NCBI GenBank assembly: GCA_905181745.1
Contig: CAJIYV010000153.1
Span: 1 to 9,072 of the forward strand
DNA: 9,072 nt
Source of the DNA: an uncultured Actinomycetes bacterium
GTDB taxonomy: Bacteria > Actinomycetota > Actinomycetes > S36-B12
Direction: 5' to 3'
Shown here: piece after piece, positions 1 to 6,851 of the stretch
Layout: each line of letters opens with the position of its first letter
How positions within the stretch are numbered: position 1 is the first letter of the stretch
Made by a program: the position numbers and the translations under genes
The notes under the pieces: generated by a model
What the model saw: the letters and a program-made list of their open reading frames with translations, nothing else
The model's database searches: none
Told to the model about the DNA's origin: nothing

Positions 1-324
1 GATGAGTTCGCCGACTTCGACGGACGCGGAAGGGAACGCATACGGGTGCGAGACGGTACCCACCATGATCAAACCAATTTCGCTTGGCGCAATCTTAGCT
101 CGTGCAATAGCAATTTTTGCGGCCTCCGCAGCCATGAAGACAACGGACTCGCCCTCACCTGCCCAACGCCGTTCGGTGATTCCGGAGCGTTCCCGGATCC
201 ATTCATCGGTTGAGTCGATTAATTCACAGACCTCAGTGTTGGTGACGACTCGCTTTGGGCGGTAGCTACCCACAGAAAGTATGCGAGCGTGTTTGGCGCC
301 TGTGACACTGTTAAGCGTGGGCAT
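1..324 (-). CDS. fabH: beta-ketoacyl-ACP synthase III, N-terminal part (3' end beyond base 1)
   Basis: This enzyme condenses a short acyl-CoA primer with malonyl-ACP, the first elongation step of type II fatty acid synthesis in the cytoplasm. The 108 visible residues begin MPTLNSVTGAKHARILSVGS and carry the FabH signature STDEWIRERSGITERRW at about residues 40-56, then a GTVSHPYAFPSASVEVGELI-type stretch that normally precedes the active-site cysteine. That cysteine and the later His/Asn catalytic pair lie outside the window. The ATG at 322-324 is chosen because an AAAGGA ribosome binding site lies 9 nt upstream, overlapping the fabD stop. The gene follows fabD by 14 nt and is almost certainly cotranscribed with it; acpP and fabF would be expected next. 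The family assignment is firm. Primer preference (acetyl versus branched acyl-CoA) cannot be judged from this fragment. Confidence 0.95.
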   Translation of the reverse strand, partial: MPTLNSVTGAKHARILSVGSYRPKRVVTNTEVCELIDSTDEWIRERSGITERRWAGEGESVVFMAAEAAKIAIARAKIAPSEIGLIMVGTVSHPYAFPSASVEVGELI

Positions 325-333
325 CGGGGCAGG

Positions 334-339
334 TCCTTT
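334..339 (-). promoter_or_regulatory. ribosome binding site of fabH
   Basis: On the minus strand AAAGGA lies 9 nt upstream of the fabH ATG. It overlaps the fabD stop codon (339-341), so ribosomes ending fabD could reload directly on fabH. Confidence 0.75.
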
Positions 340-1523
340 CAGGTAGGTTGTTCGGTGGGATGCAGGCGAAGCAGCGGCGCACCTGGAGAAACCGGGTCAC
401 CGTCGTGGACCAGCCATTCAATGACAACGCCGCCGTGCGCTGCGTAGATCGGAATTTGTTCGCGCGAGGTCTTAATGGAGCCAATGTGCGCGTGGGGCTG
501 GAGTGAATCTCCCTCGGCGAAAGTGACGTCCGACGCGATAAAGATTCCTTTTGCGGGTGAAATCACCAGGCGCCAGGTGGGGCTGGTTTCAATTGTTGAC
601 TTCATTCCGTGTCTTTCAATCATTTTCCAAGCAGCCGGCAAGTCATCGGGTGTTTTAAGGGCCAGCGTGTCAACCCCGGGCATTGCACGTTTGGCCAGAT
701 TGGTGAGTGTCCCTGCGGGTGGAATTTCAATCATTGCGGTGATGCCAAGGTCAAGCATTGTTTCCATACAAAAGTCCCAGCGAACTGGCTGGGACACTTG
801 GGAAACAAGTCGGCGGACAACGGCGCGACCGTCATGGACAACTTGACCGTCAGCATTGGAGATCAATCGAATTCGGGGATCGTGGGTGCTCATGGCATTG
901 CCGATTCGGCCCAGGGTGGAGCTCGCGCTTGCCATGTGTTCGGTGTGAAATGCGCCGGCAACTTCAAGGGCCCGCACGCGGGCACCAGCAGGGGCAACAA
1001 AGCTTTCGATTTGGGCGAGAGTTCCGGCCACCACAATTTGCCCGGCGCCATTGATATTTGCCGGCGTGAGCCCGACCGCGGTAGCTGCGGAAATCACTTC
1101 TTCTTGGTCGCCGCCAAGAACCGCTGCCATACCGGTTGCCGCCACCGCAGATGCCGAAGCCATTGCGTTGCCGCGTTCGCGAACAAAAATCATGGCTTGC
1201 TCGGCGGTGAGGACTCCGGCGCCAACAGCTGCGGTAATCTCGCCGACAGAGTGGCCGGCGCCAGCACCGATGGAAGCGAATGCGGCGGAAGGGTGCGGGA
1301 ACAGGCTGAGCAGCGTCACTAGCCCTGCACCAACGATAAGCGGTTGGGCGATAGCCGTATTGCGAATCGTGTCCGCATCTGAGGTGGTGCCGTGGGTCAG
1401 CAGGTCTACCCCGCTCACCAGCGAGAGCCATTCAATTCGTTCAGCCACCCCGGGGACATCGAGCCAAGGGGCGAGGAATCCGGGGGACTGGGCGCCCTGA
1501 CCGGGCGCGACAACTACAAGCAC
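339..1523 (-). CDS. fabD: malonyl-CoA:ACP transacylase with C-terminal biotinyl/lipoyl-like domain
   Basis: FabD moves malonyl from CoA to acyl carrier protein, supplying the extender for fatty acid synthesis. The GTG at 1521-1523 is chosen because AAAGGTGG lies 7 nt upstream and the protein then starts directly with the APGQGAQ motif typical of the family. An upstream in-frame GTG at 1562 would add 13 residues with no homology. With this start the nucleophile Ser92 sits in GHSVGE, Arg117 in VRERG, and the catalytic His193 in AGAFHTEHM, close to E. coli numbering. The protein has 394 residues, whereas the family usually has about 300-320. Residues from about 314 onward form an added domain resembling a biotinyl/lipoyl carrier fold, including PIYAAHGGVVIEWLVHDGDP and PLLRLHP. 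The usual modified lysine position is not intact: Lys351 sits one residue off. The gene lies between fasR and fabH. Catalytic identity is firm; the role of the tail is unknown. Confidence 0.96.
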   Translation of the reverse strand: MLVVVAPGQGAQSPGFLAPWLDVPGVAERIEWLSLVSGVDLLTHGTTSDADTIRNTAIAQPLIVGAGLVTLLSLFPHPSAAFASIGAGAGHSVGEITAAVGAGVLTAEQAMIFVRERGNAMASASAVAATGMAAVLGGDQEEVISAATAVGLTPANINGAGQIVVAGTLAQIESFVAPAGARVRALEVAGAFHTEHMASASSTLGRIGNAMSTHDPRIRLISNADGQVVHDGRAVVRRLVSQVSQPVRWDFCMETMLDLGITAMIEIPPAGTLTNLAKRAMPGVDTLALKTPDDLPAAWKMIERHGMKSTIETSPTWRLVISPAKGIFIASDVTFAEGDSLQPHAHIGSIKTSREQIPIYAAHGGVVIEWLVHDGDPVSPGAPLLRLHPTEQPT

Positions 1524-1527
1524 AGCG

Positions 1528-1537
1528 CCACCTTTCC
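1528..1537 (-). promoter_or_regulatory. ribosome binding site that decides the fabD start
   Basis: The minus strand reads GGAAAGGTGG, ending about 4-7 nt before the GTG at 1523. It supports the shorter fabD start over the in-frame GTG at 1562, which has no comparable purine-rich site in front of it. Confidence 0.65.
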
Positions 1538-1589
1538 GTAGATATCCGCTAACTCGGGCCACATAGACACCAAGGTTTTGCGGTATTTC

Positions 1590-1606
1590 TTGTAGGAAAC
1601 CTACAA
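1590..1606. promoter_or_regulatory. 17-bp dyad upstream of fabD, candidate FasR operator
   Basis: A perfect inverted repeat, TTGTAGG-AAA-CCTACAA, has 7-bp arms and a 3-bp spacer. It lies in the 102-nt gap between the fasR stop and the fabD start, 67 bp upstream of the fabD GTG. This is the only sizeable gap in the five-gene minus-strand run. FasR-type PucR regulators are known to activate the fab operon from the fabD promoter in Streptomyces, so an operator here is expected. That this dyad is the operator is an inference. The arms are too short and the spacer too small for a convincing terminator, and no U-tract follows. I could not fix a clear -35/-10 pair beside it. Confidence 0.5.
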
Positions 1607-1625
1607 TAATGTCTGCGGAGGGCCT

Positions 1626-2798
1626 TTACCGGACATAGTTGATTCGACCCAGGATTAGTGCCAAGCGGACCGTAAAGGCGTCCCGAGAGTCGGTCAAGTC
1701 GTACCCGGTTAGCTCGGCGATCCCCTTGATTCGGTACCGGACGGTATTTGCGTGCACAAATAGGGATCGCGCAGTTGCCTCAAGGGATTGGCCGTTTTCC
1801 AGGTAGCTTTCGGCCGTATCCCGCAGGTTCGGGTCCCGATCTAAGGGCTCAAAAATATTTTCGATGATCTGCTGGCGGGCAGTAGCCTCTCCCATGAGTG
1901 CTCGCTCGGCCAGAAGTTCCCACGCAAACACCGGTCGGGGGGCGTGCGGCCAGGCGCCTGCAGCGGCGACACCAGAAACGCAGGTTCGGGCAGCAACACC
2001 GAGTTCGGCGAGGCCGGTGACCGATTCGGTGACGATCACGGGGCCGGCCCCGAAGTAGGGGGTCATCAGCCGGTGAGAAGAGTGCGGATCAAGCCCTGCC
2101 CCACCAATAATTACCAACATCACCGGACCGTGGATTCCGGTGAGTAAATCCAGGCTGTGGCTTCGGGCGGCACGGCGCATCACGGAAAGCGATTCTTGGT
2201 TGTCTGAGGCCGGTGGTGAACCGGCAAGAACAAGTGCCGGCCGATCCTGGGACCAACCCAATGCAGCAATTCGGCTCAGAATCTCACTGTCCACATCACT
2301 TCGAATCAGGGCGTCGAGAATCAGTGCTTCAAGGCGCGCATCCCAAGCGCCACGGGCTTCCGCCGCTCGCGCGTACACTTCCGCCGCGCTAAATGCGACC
2401 TCGCGGGAATACTGCAAAGTGGCAATGCGCGCGTGGGCCAGGTCCTCATTTTCGAGGAAGGTATGGAGTTGAGATTCCACCGCATCAATCGTGGTGCGAA
2501 CAAGTTCAACAGTTTGTTCAAGTGAAATGACACTCGCTAATTCGCGCGGTGCAGCGCCGAATACATCAGTCGTGAGTTTGGGAACACTGGCGTCTGAGGA
2601 TTTAGCCCAGTCGGAATACCAACCCATGAATGCGCCAATCCCCGCCTGGGCGACAACGGCGACCCAGGCGCGTTGGTCTGCACTGAGTTCCCGGTACCAA
2701 GGGAAAACTTCCATGCGCTTAACAGCCAGGGTGCCAAGATCACCCGAGGCAGCTTGCATGCGGGTGATCAGCGAATCAAGGTTTTCCGAGTTGGGCAT
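1626..2798 (-). CDS. fasR: PucR-type transcriptional regulator, FasR-like
   Basis: This is probably the activator of the downstream fatty acid synthesis genes. The 390-residue protein has the FasR-like N-terminus (around FPWYRELSADQRAWVAVVAQAGIGAFMGWYSDW), a long middle region with no recognisable catalytic motif, and a C-terminal PucR helix-turn-helix. The last contains YLENGQSLEATARSLFVHANTVRYRIKGIAELTGYDL at roughly residues 333-369. Its place immediately upstream of fabD matches the actinobacterial FasR/Rv2242 position, which is the main reason for the name. The ATG at 2796-2798 lies 9 nt after the stop of the VIT1-type gene and has only a modest GGGA ribosome binding site, so translational coupling is likely. 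A ligand such as an acyl-CoA or acyl-ACP may act through the middle region, but the sequence does not show this. The family is firm and the specific target is inferred from context. Confidence 0.85.
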   Translation of the reverse strand: MPNSENLDSLITRMQAASGDLGTLAVKRMEVFPWYRELSADQRAWVAVVAQAGIGAFMGWYSDWAKSSDASVPKLTTDVFGAAPRELASVISLEQTVELVRTTIDAVESQLHTFLENEDLAHARIATLQYSREVAFSAAEVYARAAEARGAWDARLEALILDALIRSDVDSEILSRIAALGWSQDRPALVLAGSPPASDNQESLSVMRRAARSHSLDLLTGIHGPVMLVIIGGAGLDPHSSHRLMTPYFGAGPVIVTESVTGLAELGVAARTCVSGVAAAGAWPHAPRPVFAWELLAERALMGEATARQQIIENIFEPLDRDPNLRDTAESYLENGQSLEATARSLFVHANTVRYRIKGIAELTGYDLTDSRDAFTVRLALILGRINYVR

Positions 2799-2807
2799 CA
2801 GTTCCCA

Positions 2808-3950
2808 TTAGCCTGTCGAGACGCCAATGAGTGAACCGACCGCATAGGTGATCGTTGCTGCACCGACACCCCACGACAATTGTCGTGTGGCACTGAAGAC
2901 GATTCCGCGACCAGATAATCTTCCGACCACGCCACCCACAACACACAGGGCGATAATCGCAGCAGCAATTGCGGTAAAGAATGCGGCAGATCCCTCAAGG
3001 AAGGTGTAGGGAATCACTGCGACACTGGCACCGATCGCAAATGCAATGAAACTTGATACTGCGACCTTGACCGGGGATCCGAGTTGATCCGGATCTAGGC
3101 CAAGTTCTTCACGCGCCAACGTGTCCAGGGCAGTTTTCGGATCGGACATTATCTTGTCCGAAACTGACTTGGCCAAAGCCTTATCCAATCCTTTTGCCCG
3201 GTAAATCAGCTCAAGTTCTTTTGCCTCTTCCTCTGGCTTATCTCTGAGCTCAATGGCTTCCATTTCAATTTCCCGTCGGAAAAGATCGCGTTGGCTGGCA
3301 ACGCTGACGTACTCACCCGCAGCCATAGAAAATGATCCAGCGAGTAGTCCCGCTAAACCAGCGAACAACACCGTACTGTTGTCGAGAGACCCGTTTAGGC
3401 TTGCTCCGGCAAAACCCATGACCAAAGCCGTATTGGACACCAGCCCGTCGGAGATGCCGAAGACCGCCGCACGAACCGCGCCAGAGCGATCAACCCGGTG
3501 CCAAGGCTCCCCACCTTTTGGCGCCGCGGTGGCGCGCGAGGTAATAGTGGGGATAGCCGTACCCCGGATCATGCTGCGGAACACCTCAGCGTGTTCGCGT
3601 TCGTCATCGGACATTGAATCAAGTGCCTCAGGTTCCTCGTCATACATGCCGGCGTTGGCGCCTTCATTTTGTTCCAAGGTTCCCAGGACGCTGTTAAGGC
3701 CGGTTGCCCGCGCGGTGTTGACGAGTCGTTGATCTGCGGGGTCAAGTTCGGTCGGCGCAGCCGGAATATCCACGCCGTACTCGGAAAGTTTTTCCAGCCA
3801 ATGCTCGGCGTGGGCGTCTTCAATGTCGGCGAGTTCGATTAACGCGTCAGCTCGATCCCCGGTTACGGTTTCGGCGAGTGCGCGGTACAACAATGAAGCT
3901 TTGCGTTCGGCCTCGAGGTAGTGCAGAAACCGCTTAGGATCCTTACTCAT
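2808..3950 (-). CDS. ferritin-like/VIT1 fusion membrane metal transporter (MbfA type)
   Basis: This is a predicted membrane iron or manganese transporter of 380 residues. The N-terminal half (about 1-130) is a rubrerythrin/ferritin-like helical domain with likely di-metal ligands: Glu15, Glu44 and His47 in DIEDAHAEHW, Glu93/Glu96, and Glu117 and His120 in DDEREHAEVF. The C-terminal half (about 155-380) is a VIT1/CCC1 transporter with GISDGLVSNTALVMGFAG, a helix ending SMAAGEYVSVASQRD, an acidic cytosolic loop (RDKPEEEAKELELIYRAKGL) and three further hydrophobic helices, five in all. Proteins of this layout (MbfA) export iron in some alphaproteobacteria; applying that here is inference. The ATG lies 2 nt after the aceE stop, with GGAGG about 13 nt upstream inside the aceE end. 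The gene separates aceE from fasR, which I remember as adjacent in mycobacteria, so it may be an insertion into the block. Confidence 0.88.
   Translation of the reverse strand: MSKDPKRFLHYLEAERKASLLYRALAETVTGDRADALIELADIEDAHAEHWLEKLSEYGVDIPAAPTELDPADQRLVNTARATGLNSVLGTLEQNEGANAGMYDEEPEALDSMSDDEREHAEVFRSMIRGTAIPTITSRATAAPKGGEPWHRVDRSGAVRAAVFGISDGLVSNTALVMGFAGASLNGSLDNSTVLFAGLAGLLAGSFSMAAGEYVSVASQRDLFRREIEMEAIELRDKPEEEAKELELIYRAKGLDKALAKSVSDKIMSDPKTALDTLAREELGLDPDQLGSPVKVAVSSFIAFAIGASVAVIPYTFLEGSAAFFTAIAAAIIALCVVGGVVGRLSGRGIVFSATRQLSWGVGAATITYAVGSLIGVSTG
2872..2887. repeat. 16-bp perfect palindrome inside the VIT1-type gene
   Basis: CACGACAATTGTCGTG is a perfect palindrome in the codons for ATRQLSWG near the 3' end of the transporter gene. 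Beyond one mismatched pair, two further complementary base pairs extend it. Its nearest edge is 73 bp upstream of the fasR start, where an internal operator could lie. It may equally be chance. Confidence 0.4.
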
Positions 3951-3952
3951 GC

Positions 3953-6685
3953 TCAGCCCGAACCCTCCGTGTTTCCTGCGTCGGCTGCCGCAGGATCGAG
4001 TAGCTGATACTTGTGAATCGCTTGCGCGACGACCGGCTTCTCAACTTTACCCAATCCGGCAAGAGATGCCAGAGTTCGAACTGTGATGGATTCTGCGTCA
4101 ACAAGGAAGTGTCGGCGTAGTGCGCCGCGCGTGTCCGAGAGCCCCCAACCATCTGTACCCAAACTTGCAAACTCGTTGGGAACCCATGAAGCGATCTGGT
4201 CTTGGACCGCCCGCATGAAGTCAGAGACTGCGATTACAGGGCCACTTGTTCCTGCCAGCCGTGTGGTGACGTACGCCTGTTGGGGTTCTTGCTCCGGGTT
4301 GAGGAGATTGTGACGATCAACTGCTAGGCCATCGCGGCGCAGTTCATTCCACGACGTCACCGACCATACATCTGCACTGACTCCCCAGTCATCACGCAGC
4401 AGCTCTTGGGCTTTGAGCGCCCACGGCACACCAACACCACTCGCCAAAATTTGTGCTTTAGGACCAGACGTCGCTGATTCATTGAGCAGATACATCCCCT
4501 TGAGAATTCCCTGAACATCAACGTTCTCCGGCTCAGCCGGTTGCACATAAGGCTCGTTGTACATGGTGAGGTAGTAGTAGACATTTTCTGAGTCTTCGCC
4601 GTACATCCGACGCAGGCCGTCTTGAACAATATGACCCAGTTCGTAACCAAATGCGGGATCGTAGGAAACCACGGCCGGGTTGGTGCTCGCTAACAGAATC
4701 GAGTGACCATCTTCATGCTGGAGGCCTTCGCCATTAAGAGTCGTGCGCCCAGCAGTCGCACCGAGGACAAATCCGCGCACCATCTGATCTCCAGCGGCCC
4801 AGAAAGCATCTCCGGTTCGTTGGAAACCAAACATGGAGTAGAAGATGTAGACCGGGATCATGGGTTGGTCGTGGGTTGAATAAGACGAACCGACTGCGGT
4901 GAAGGAGGCGACTGATCCGGCTTCATTGATCCCCTCGTGCAGGATTTGTCCGTCAGTTGCTTCCTTGTAAGAGAGCATCAGTTCGCGGTCAACAGATTGA
5001 TATTGCTGGCCGTGCGGTGAATAAATTTTGGCGGTGGGGAACAACGAATCCATCCCGAACGTTCGGGCCTCGTCCGGGATAATCGGAACAAAACGCGCAC
5101 CAATGTTTTCATCTTTAACCAAGTCTTTGAACAGTCGAACAAAAGCCATGGTTGTGGCAATCGCTTGATTACCCGAACCTCGCATCACCGCGTCGTATAC
5201 CTGGTTGCCAGGAAGCACCAGCGGCCGCGACTTTTCCCGGCGCTGGGGAAGCGATCCACCGAGTTGACGGCGGCGTTCCATCATGTAAGCGAGGTTTTCG
5301 TCTTTCAGACCCGGGTTGTAGTAGGGAGGTAAATAGGGGTCTTCCTCCAGCTGGGCGTCGGAAATCGGAATGTGCAACCGGTCACGGAAATCTTTGAGGT
5401 CTTCGAGTGAGAGTTTCTTCATTTGGTGGGTTGAGTTGCGTGCCTCAAAACTTGAGCCAAGGGTCCAACCCTTGATCGTTTTGGCGAGGATTACCGTTGG
5501 TTGACCTTTGGTCTCGGTCGCTGACTTGTAGGCCGCGTACATTTTGCGGTAATCATGGCCACCCCGCGAGAGATTCCAAATATCCTCGTCGGACCAGTTC
5601 TGAACCAACTTTGCAGTCCGAGGATCCCGGCCGAAGAAATTGTCGCGAATGTAGCCACCGTCGTTAGCTTTATACGTTTGGAAGTCACCGTCGTGAGTGG
5701 TATTCATCAGGTTCACCAACGCGCCGTCACGATCGGCGGCAAGGAGCTCATCCCACTGGCGGCCCCACACAACCTTGAGCACATTCCAGCCCGCACCACG
5801 GAAAAGTGATTCAAGTTCCTGAATAATTTTTCCGTTACCGCGAACGGGTCCGTCAAGTCGTTGCAGGTTGCAGTTCACCACGAAGATCAGGTTGTCGAGT
5901 TCCTCGCGGGCAGCAAGACCGATTGCACCTACTGCGTCAACTTCATCCATCTCGCCGTCACCCAGGAAGGCCCACACTTTTTGGCCTGAGGTGTCGGCGA
6001 AACCACGATTGTCCAGGTACTTGTTAAACCGCGCCTGATAGATCGCATTGAGGGGGCCAATTCCCATAGATACGGTGGGGAATTGCCAGAACTTGGGCAT
6101 AAGGCGTGGGTGCGGATAGGACGGCAGCCCACCGGCGCGGTGAGAAAGTTCCTGGCGGAAACCATCCATCTGTGATTCGGTGAGGCGCCCTTCAACAAAT
6201 GCGCGGGCGTAAATACCGGGGGAGGCGTGACCTTGATAAAAGATCTGGTCGGCGCCCTCGGGGTGGTCAGGGCCTTTAAAAAAGTGATTGAAGCCCACTT
6301 CGTAGAGAGTTGCGGAGCTGGCATATGTGGAGATATGTCCACCAACGGAGACTCCGGGACGCTGGGCGCGGTGCACCATGATCGCGGCATTCCAGCGGAT
6401 CATGGCCCGAATCCGGCGTTCTACAAATTCATCGCCGGGAAACCACGGCTCGTTATCGGGTGCGATTGAGTTGATGTAGTCGGTGCTGCGCAGGCTGGGA
6501 ACCCCGACATTATTTTCTGCAGCCCGACGCAAGAGCTCCAACATGAGGAAGCGCGCCCGGTAATTACCGCCGGATTCAACCAGACCATCAAATGACTCCA
6601 GCCACTCTTGGGTTTCCGTCGGATCAACGTCAACATATTGGGTGGGGAGTCCACCAGCGAGAAGTGGTGAACGAGGGTTTATCAC
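3953..6685 (-). CDS. aceE: pyruvate dehydrogenase E1 component, homodimeric type
   Basis: This thiamine diphosphate enzyme decarboxylates pyruvate and reductively acetylates the lipoyl domains of E2, the entry step of pyruvate into acetyl-CoA. The protein has 910 residues, close to other homodimeric E1p proteins. The diphosphate and Mg-binding motif is GDGEMDE at residues 242-248 with NCNLQRLDGP at 271-280. His residues in GGHISTYASSAT (about 116) and QGHASPGIYA (about 153) match the active-site channel of E. coli AceE, as does the later SYSTHDQPMIPVYIFYSMFGFQRTGDAFW region. The GTG at 6683-6685 is chosen because GGAAAGG lies 8 nt upstream and the product then begins VINPRSPLLAGGLPTQYVDVDP, where actinobacterial AceE proteins begin. 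An in-frame ATG at 6826 would add 47 cysteine-bearing, non-homologous residues. No E2, E3 or lipoate gene lies in the window. It heads the run toward fabH. Confidence 0.97.
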   Translation of the reverse strand: MINPRSPLLAGGLPTQYVDVDPTETQEWLESFDGLVESGGNYRARFLMLELLRRAAENNVGVPSLRSTDYINSIAPDNEPWFPGDEFVERRIRAMIRWNAAIMVHRAQRPGVSVGGHISTYASSATLYEVGFNHFFKGPDHPEGADQIFYQGHASPGIYARAFVEGRLTESQMDGFRQELSHRAGGLPSYPHPRLMPKFWQFPTVSMGIGPLNAIYQARFNKYLDNRGFADTSGQKVWAFLGDGEMDEVDAVGAIGLAAREELDNLIFVVNCNLQRLDGPVRGNGKIIQELESLFRGAGWNVLKVVWGRQWDELLAADRDGALVNLMNTTHDGDFQTYKANDGGYIRDNFFGRDPRTAKLVQNWSDEDIWNLSRGGHDYRKMYAAYKSATETKGQPTVILAKTIKGWTLGSSFEARNSTHQMKKLSLEDLKDFRDRLHIPISDAQLEEDPYLPPYYNPGLKDENLAYMMERRRQLGGSLPQRREKSRPLVLPGNQVYDAVMRGSGNQAIATTMAFVRLFKDLVKDENIGARFVPIIPDEARTFGMDSLFPTAKIYSPHGQQYQSVDRELMLSYKEATDGQILHEGINEAGSVASFTAVGSSYSTHDQPMIPVYIFYSMFGFQRTGDAFWAAGDQMVRGFVLGATAGRTTLNGEGLQHEDGHSILLASTNPAVVSYDPAFGYELGHIVQDGLRRMYGEDSENVYYYLTMYNEPYVQPAEPENVDVQGILKGMYLLNESATSGPKAQILASGVGVPWALKAQELLRDDWGVSADVWSVTSWNELRRDGLAVDRHNLLNPEQEPQQAYVTTRLAGTSGPVIAVSDFMRAVQDQIASWVPNEFASLGTDGWGLSDTRGALRRHFLVDAESITVRTLASLAGLGKVEKPVVAQAIHKYQLLDPAAADAGNTEGSG

Positions 6686-6693
6686 AACGGGTG

Positions 6694-6700
6694 CCTTTCC
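6694..6700 (-). promoter_or_regulatory. ribosome binding site that decides the aceE start
   Basis: The minus strand reads GGAAAGG with 8 nt to the GTG at 6685. The upstream in-frame ATG at 6826 has no such site, so the shorter start is preferred. Confidence 0.7.
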
Positions 6701-6705
6701 AGTTG

Positions 6706-6730
6706 TCACCGGCAGGATCACTGCCGGTGA
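6706..6730 (-). promoter_or_regulatory. strong hairpin/dyad in the aceE leader
   Basis: Ten-base arms TCACCGGCAG (6706-6715) and CTGCCGGTGA (6721-6730) are perfectly complementary around a 5-nt loop, GATCA. On the aceE mRNA the stem ends 5 nt before the Shine-Dalgarno sequence. It could be a protein-binding operator on DNA or an RNA stem affecting translation or transcript stability. No U-tract follows, so an intrinsic terminator is unlikely. Perfect 10-bp arms are not expected often by chance in a leader this short. Confidence 0.55.
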
Positions 6731-6839
6731 GCGGAGTCGTGTGGCATGACAGGTGGTGACCGTGATGCCGATCCCTATCTTGGCGCATCCACAATCTGTG
6801 CGCGCATTCGCCTCTGTGGTGGCCATTGAGGGCTTTCGC

Positions 6840-6846
6840 TAGGCTA
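6840..6846. promoter_or_regulatory. symmetrical -10 element TAGGCTA, candidate divergent promoter
   Basis: Reading plus, TAGGCT (6840-6845) fits the TANNNT form of an actinobacterial -10 box and would place transcription start near 6852, exactly at a GTG. Reading minus, TAGCCT (6846-6841) also fits and would start aceE transcription near 6834, giving a leader of about 149 nt that includes the hairpin. Neither strand shows a good -35. A second plus-strand option is TTGCCA (6897-6902) with a 17-bp spacer and TGAACT (6920-6925), which would make a leaderless DUF3052 transcript. The choice is unproven. Confidence 0.35.
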
Positions 6847-6851
6847 TTGGC

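Noticed and set aside
609..1322. Long open frame on the plus strand opposite fabD (237 codons)
   Set aside because: It lies wholly antisense to a well-supported gene, its translation is rich in Cys, His, Gly and Arg without motifs, and such frames are common opposite GC-biased codons.
1524..1562. In-frame GTG at 1562 as the start of fabD
   Set aside because: It adds 13 residues with no family counterpart, while AAAGGTGG sits just before the GTG at 1523, from which the conserved N-terminus begins.
6686..6826. In-frame extension of aceE to an ATG at 6826 (47 extra residues)
   Set aside because: No ribosome binding site precedes that ATG, the added residues are unlike AceE proteins, and a good site (GGAAAGG) precedes the GTG at 6685. 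The stretch is better read as a leader with a hairpin.
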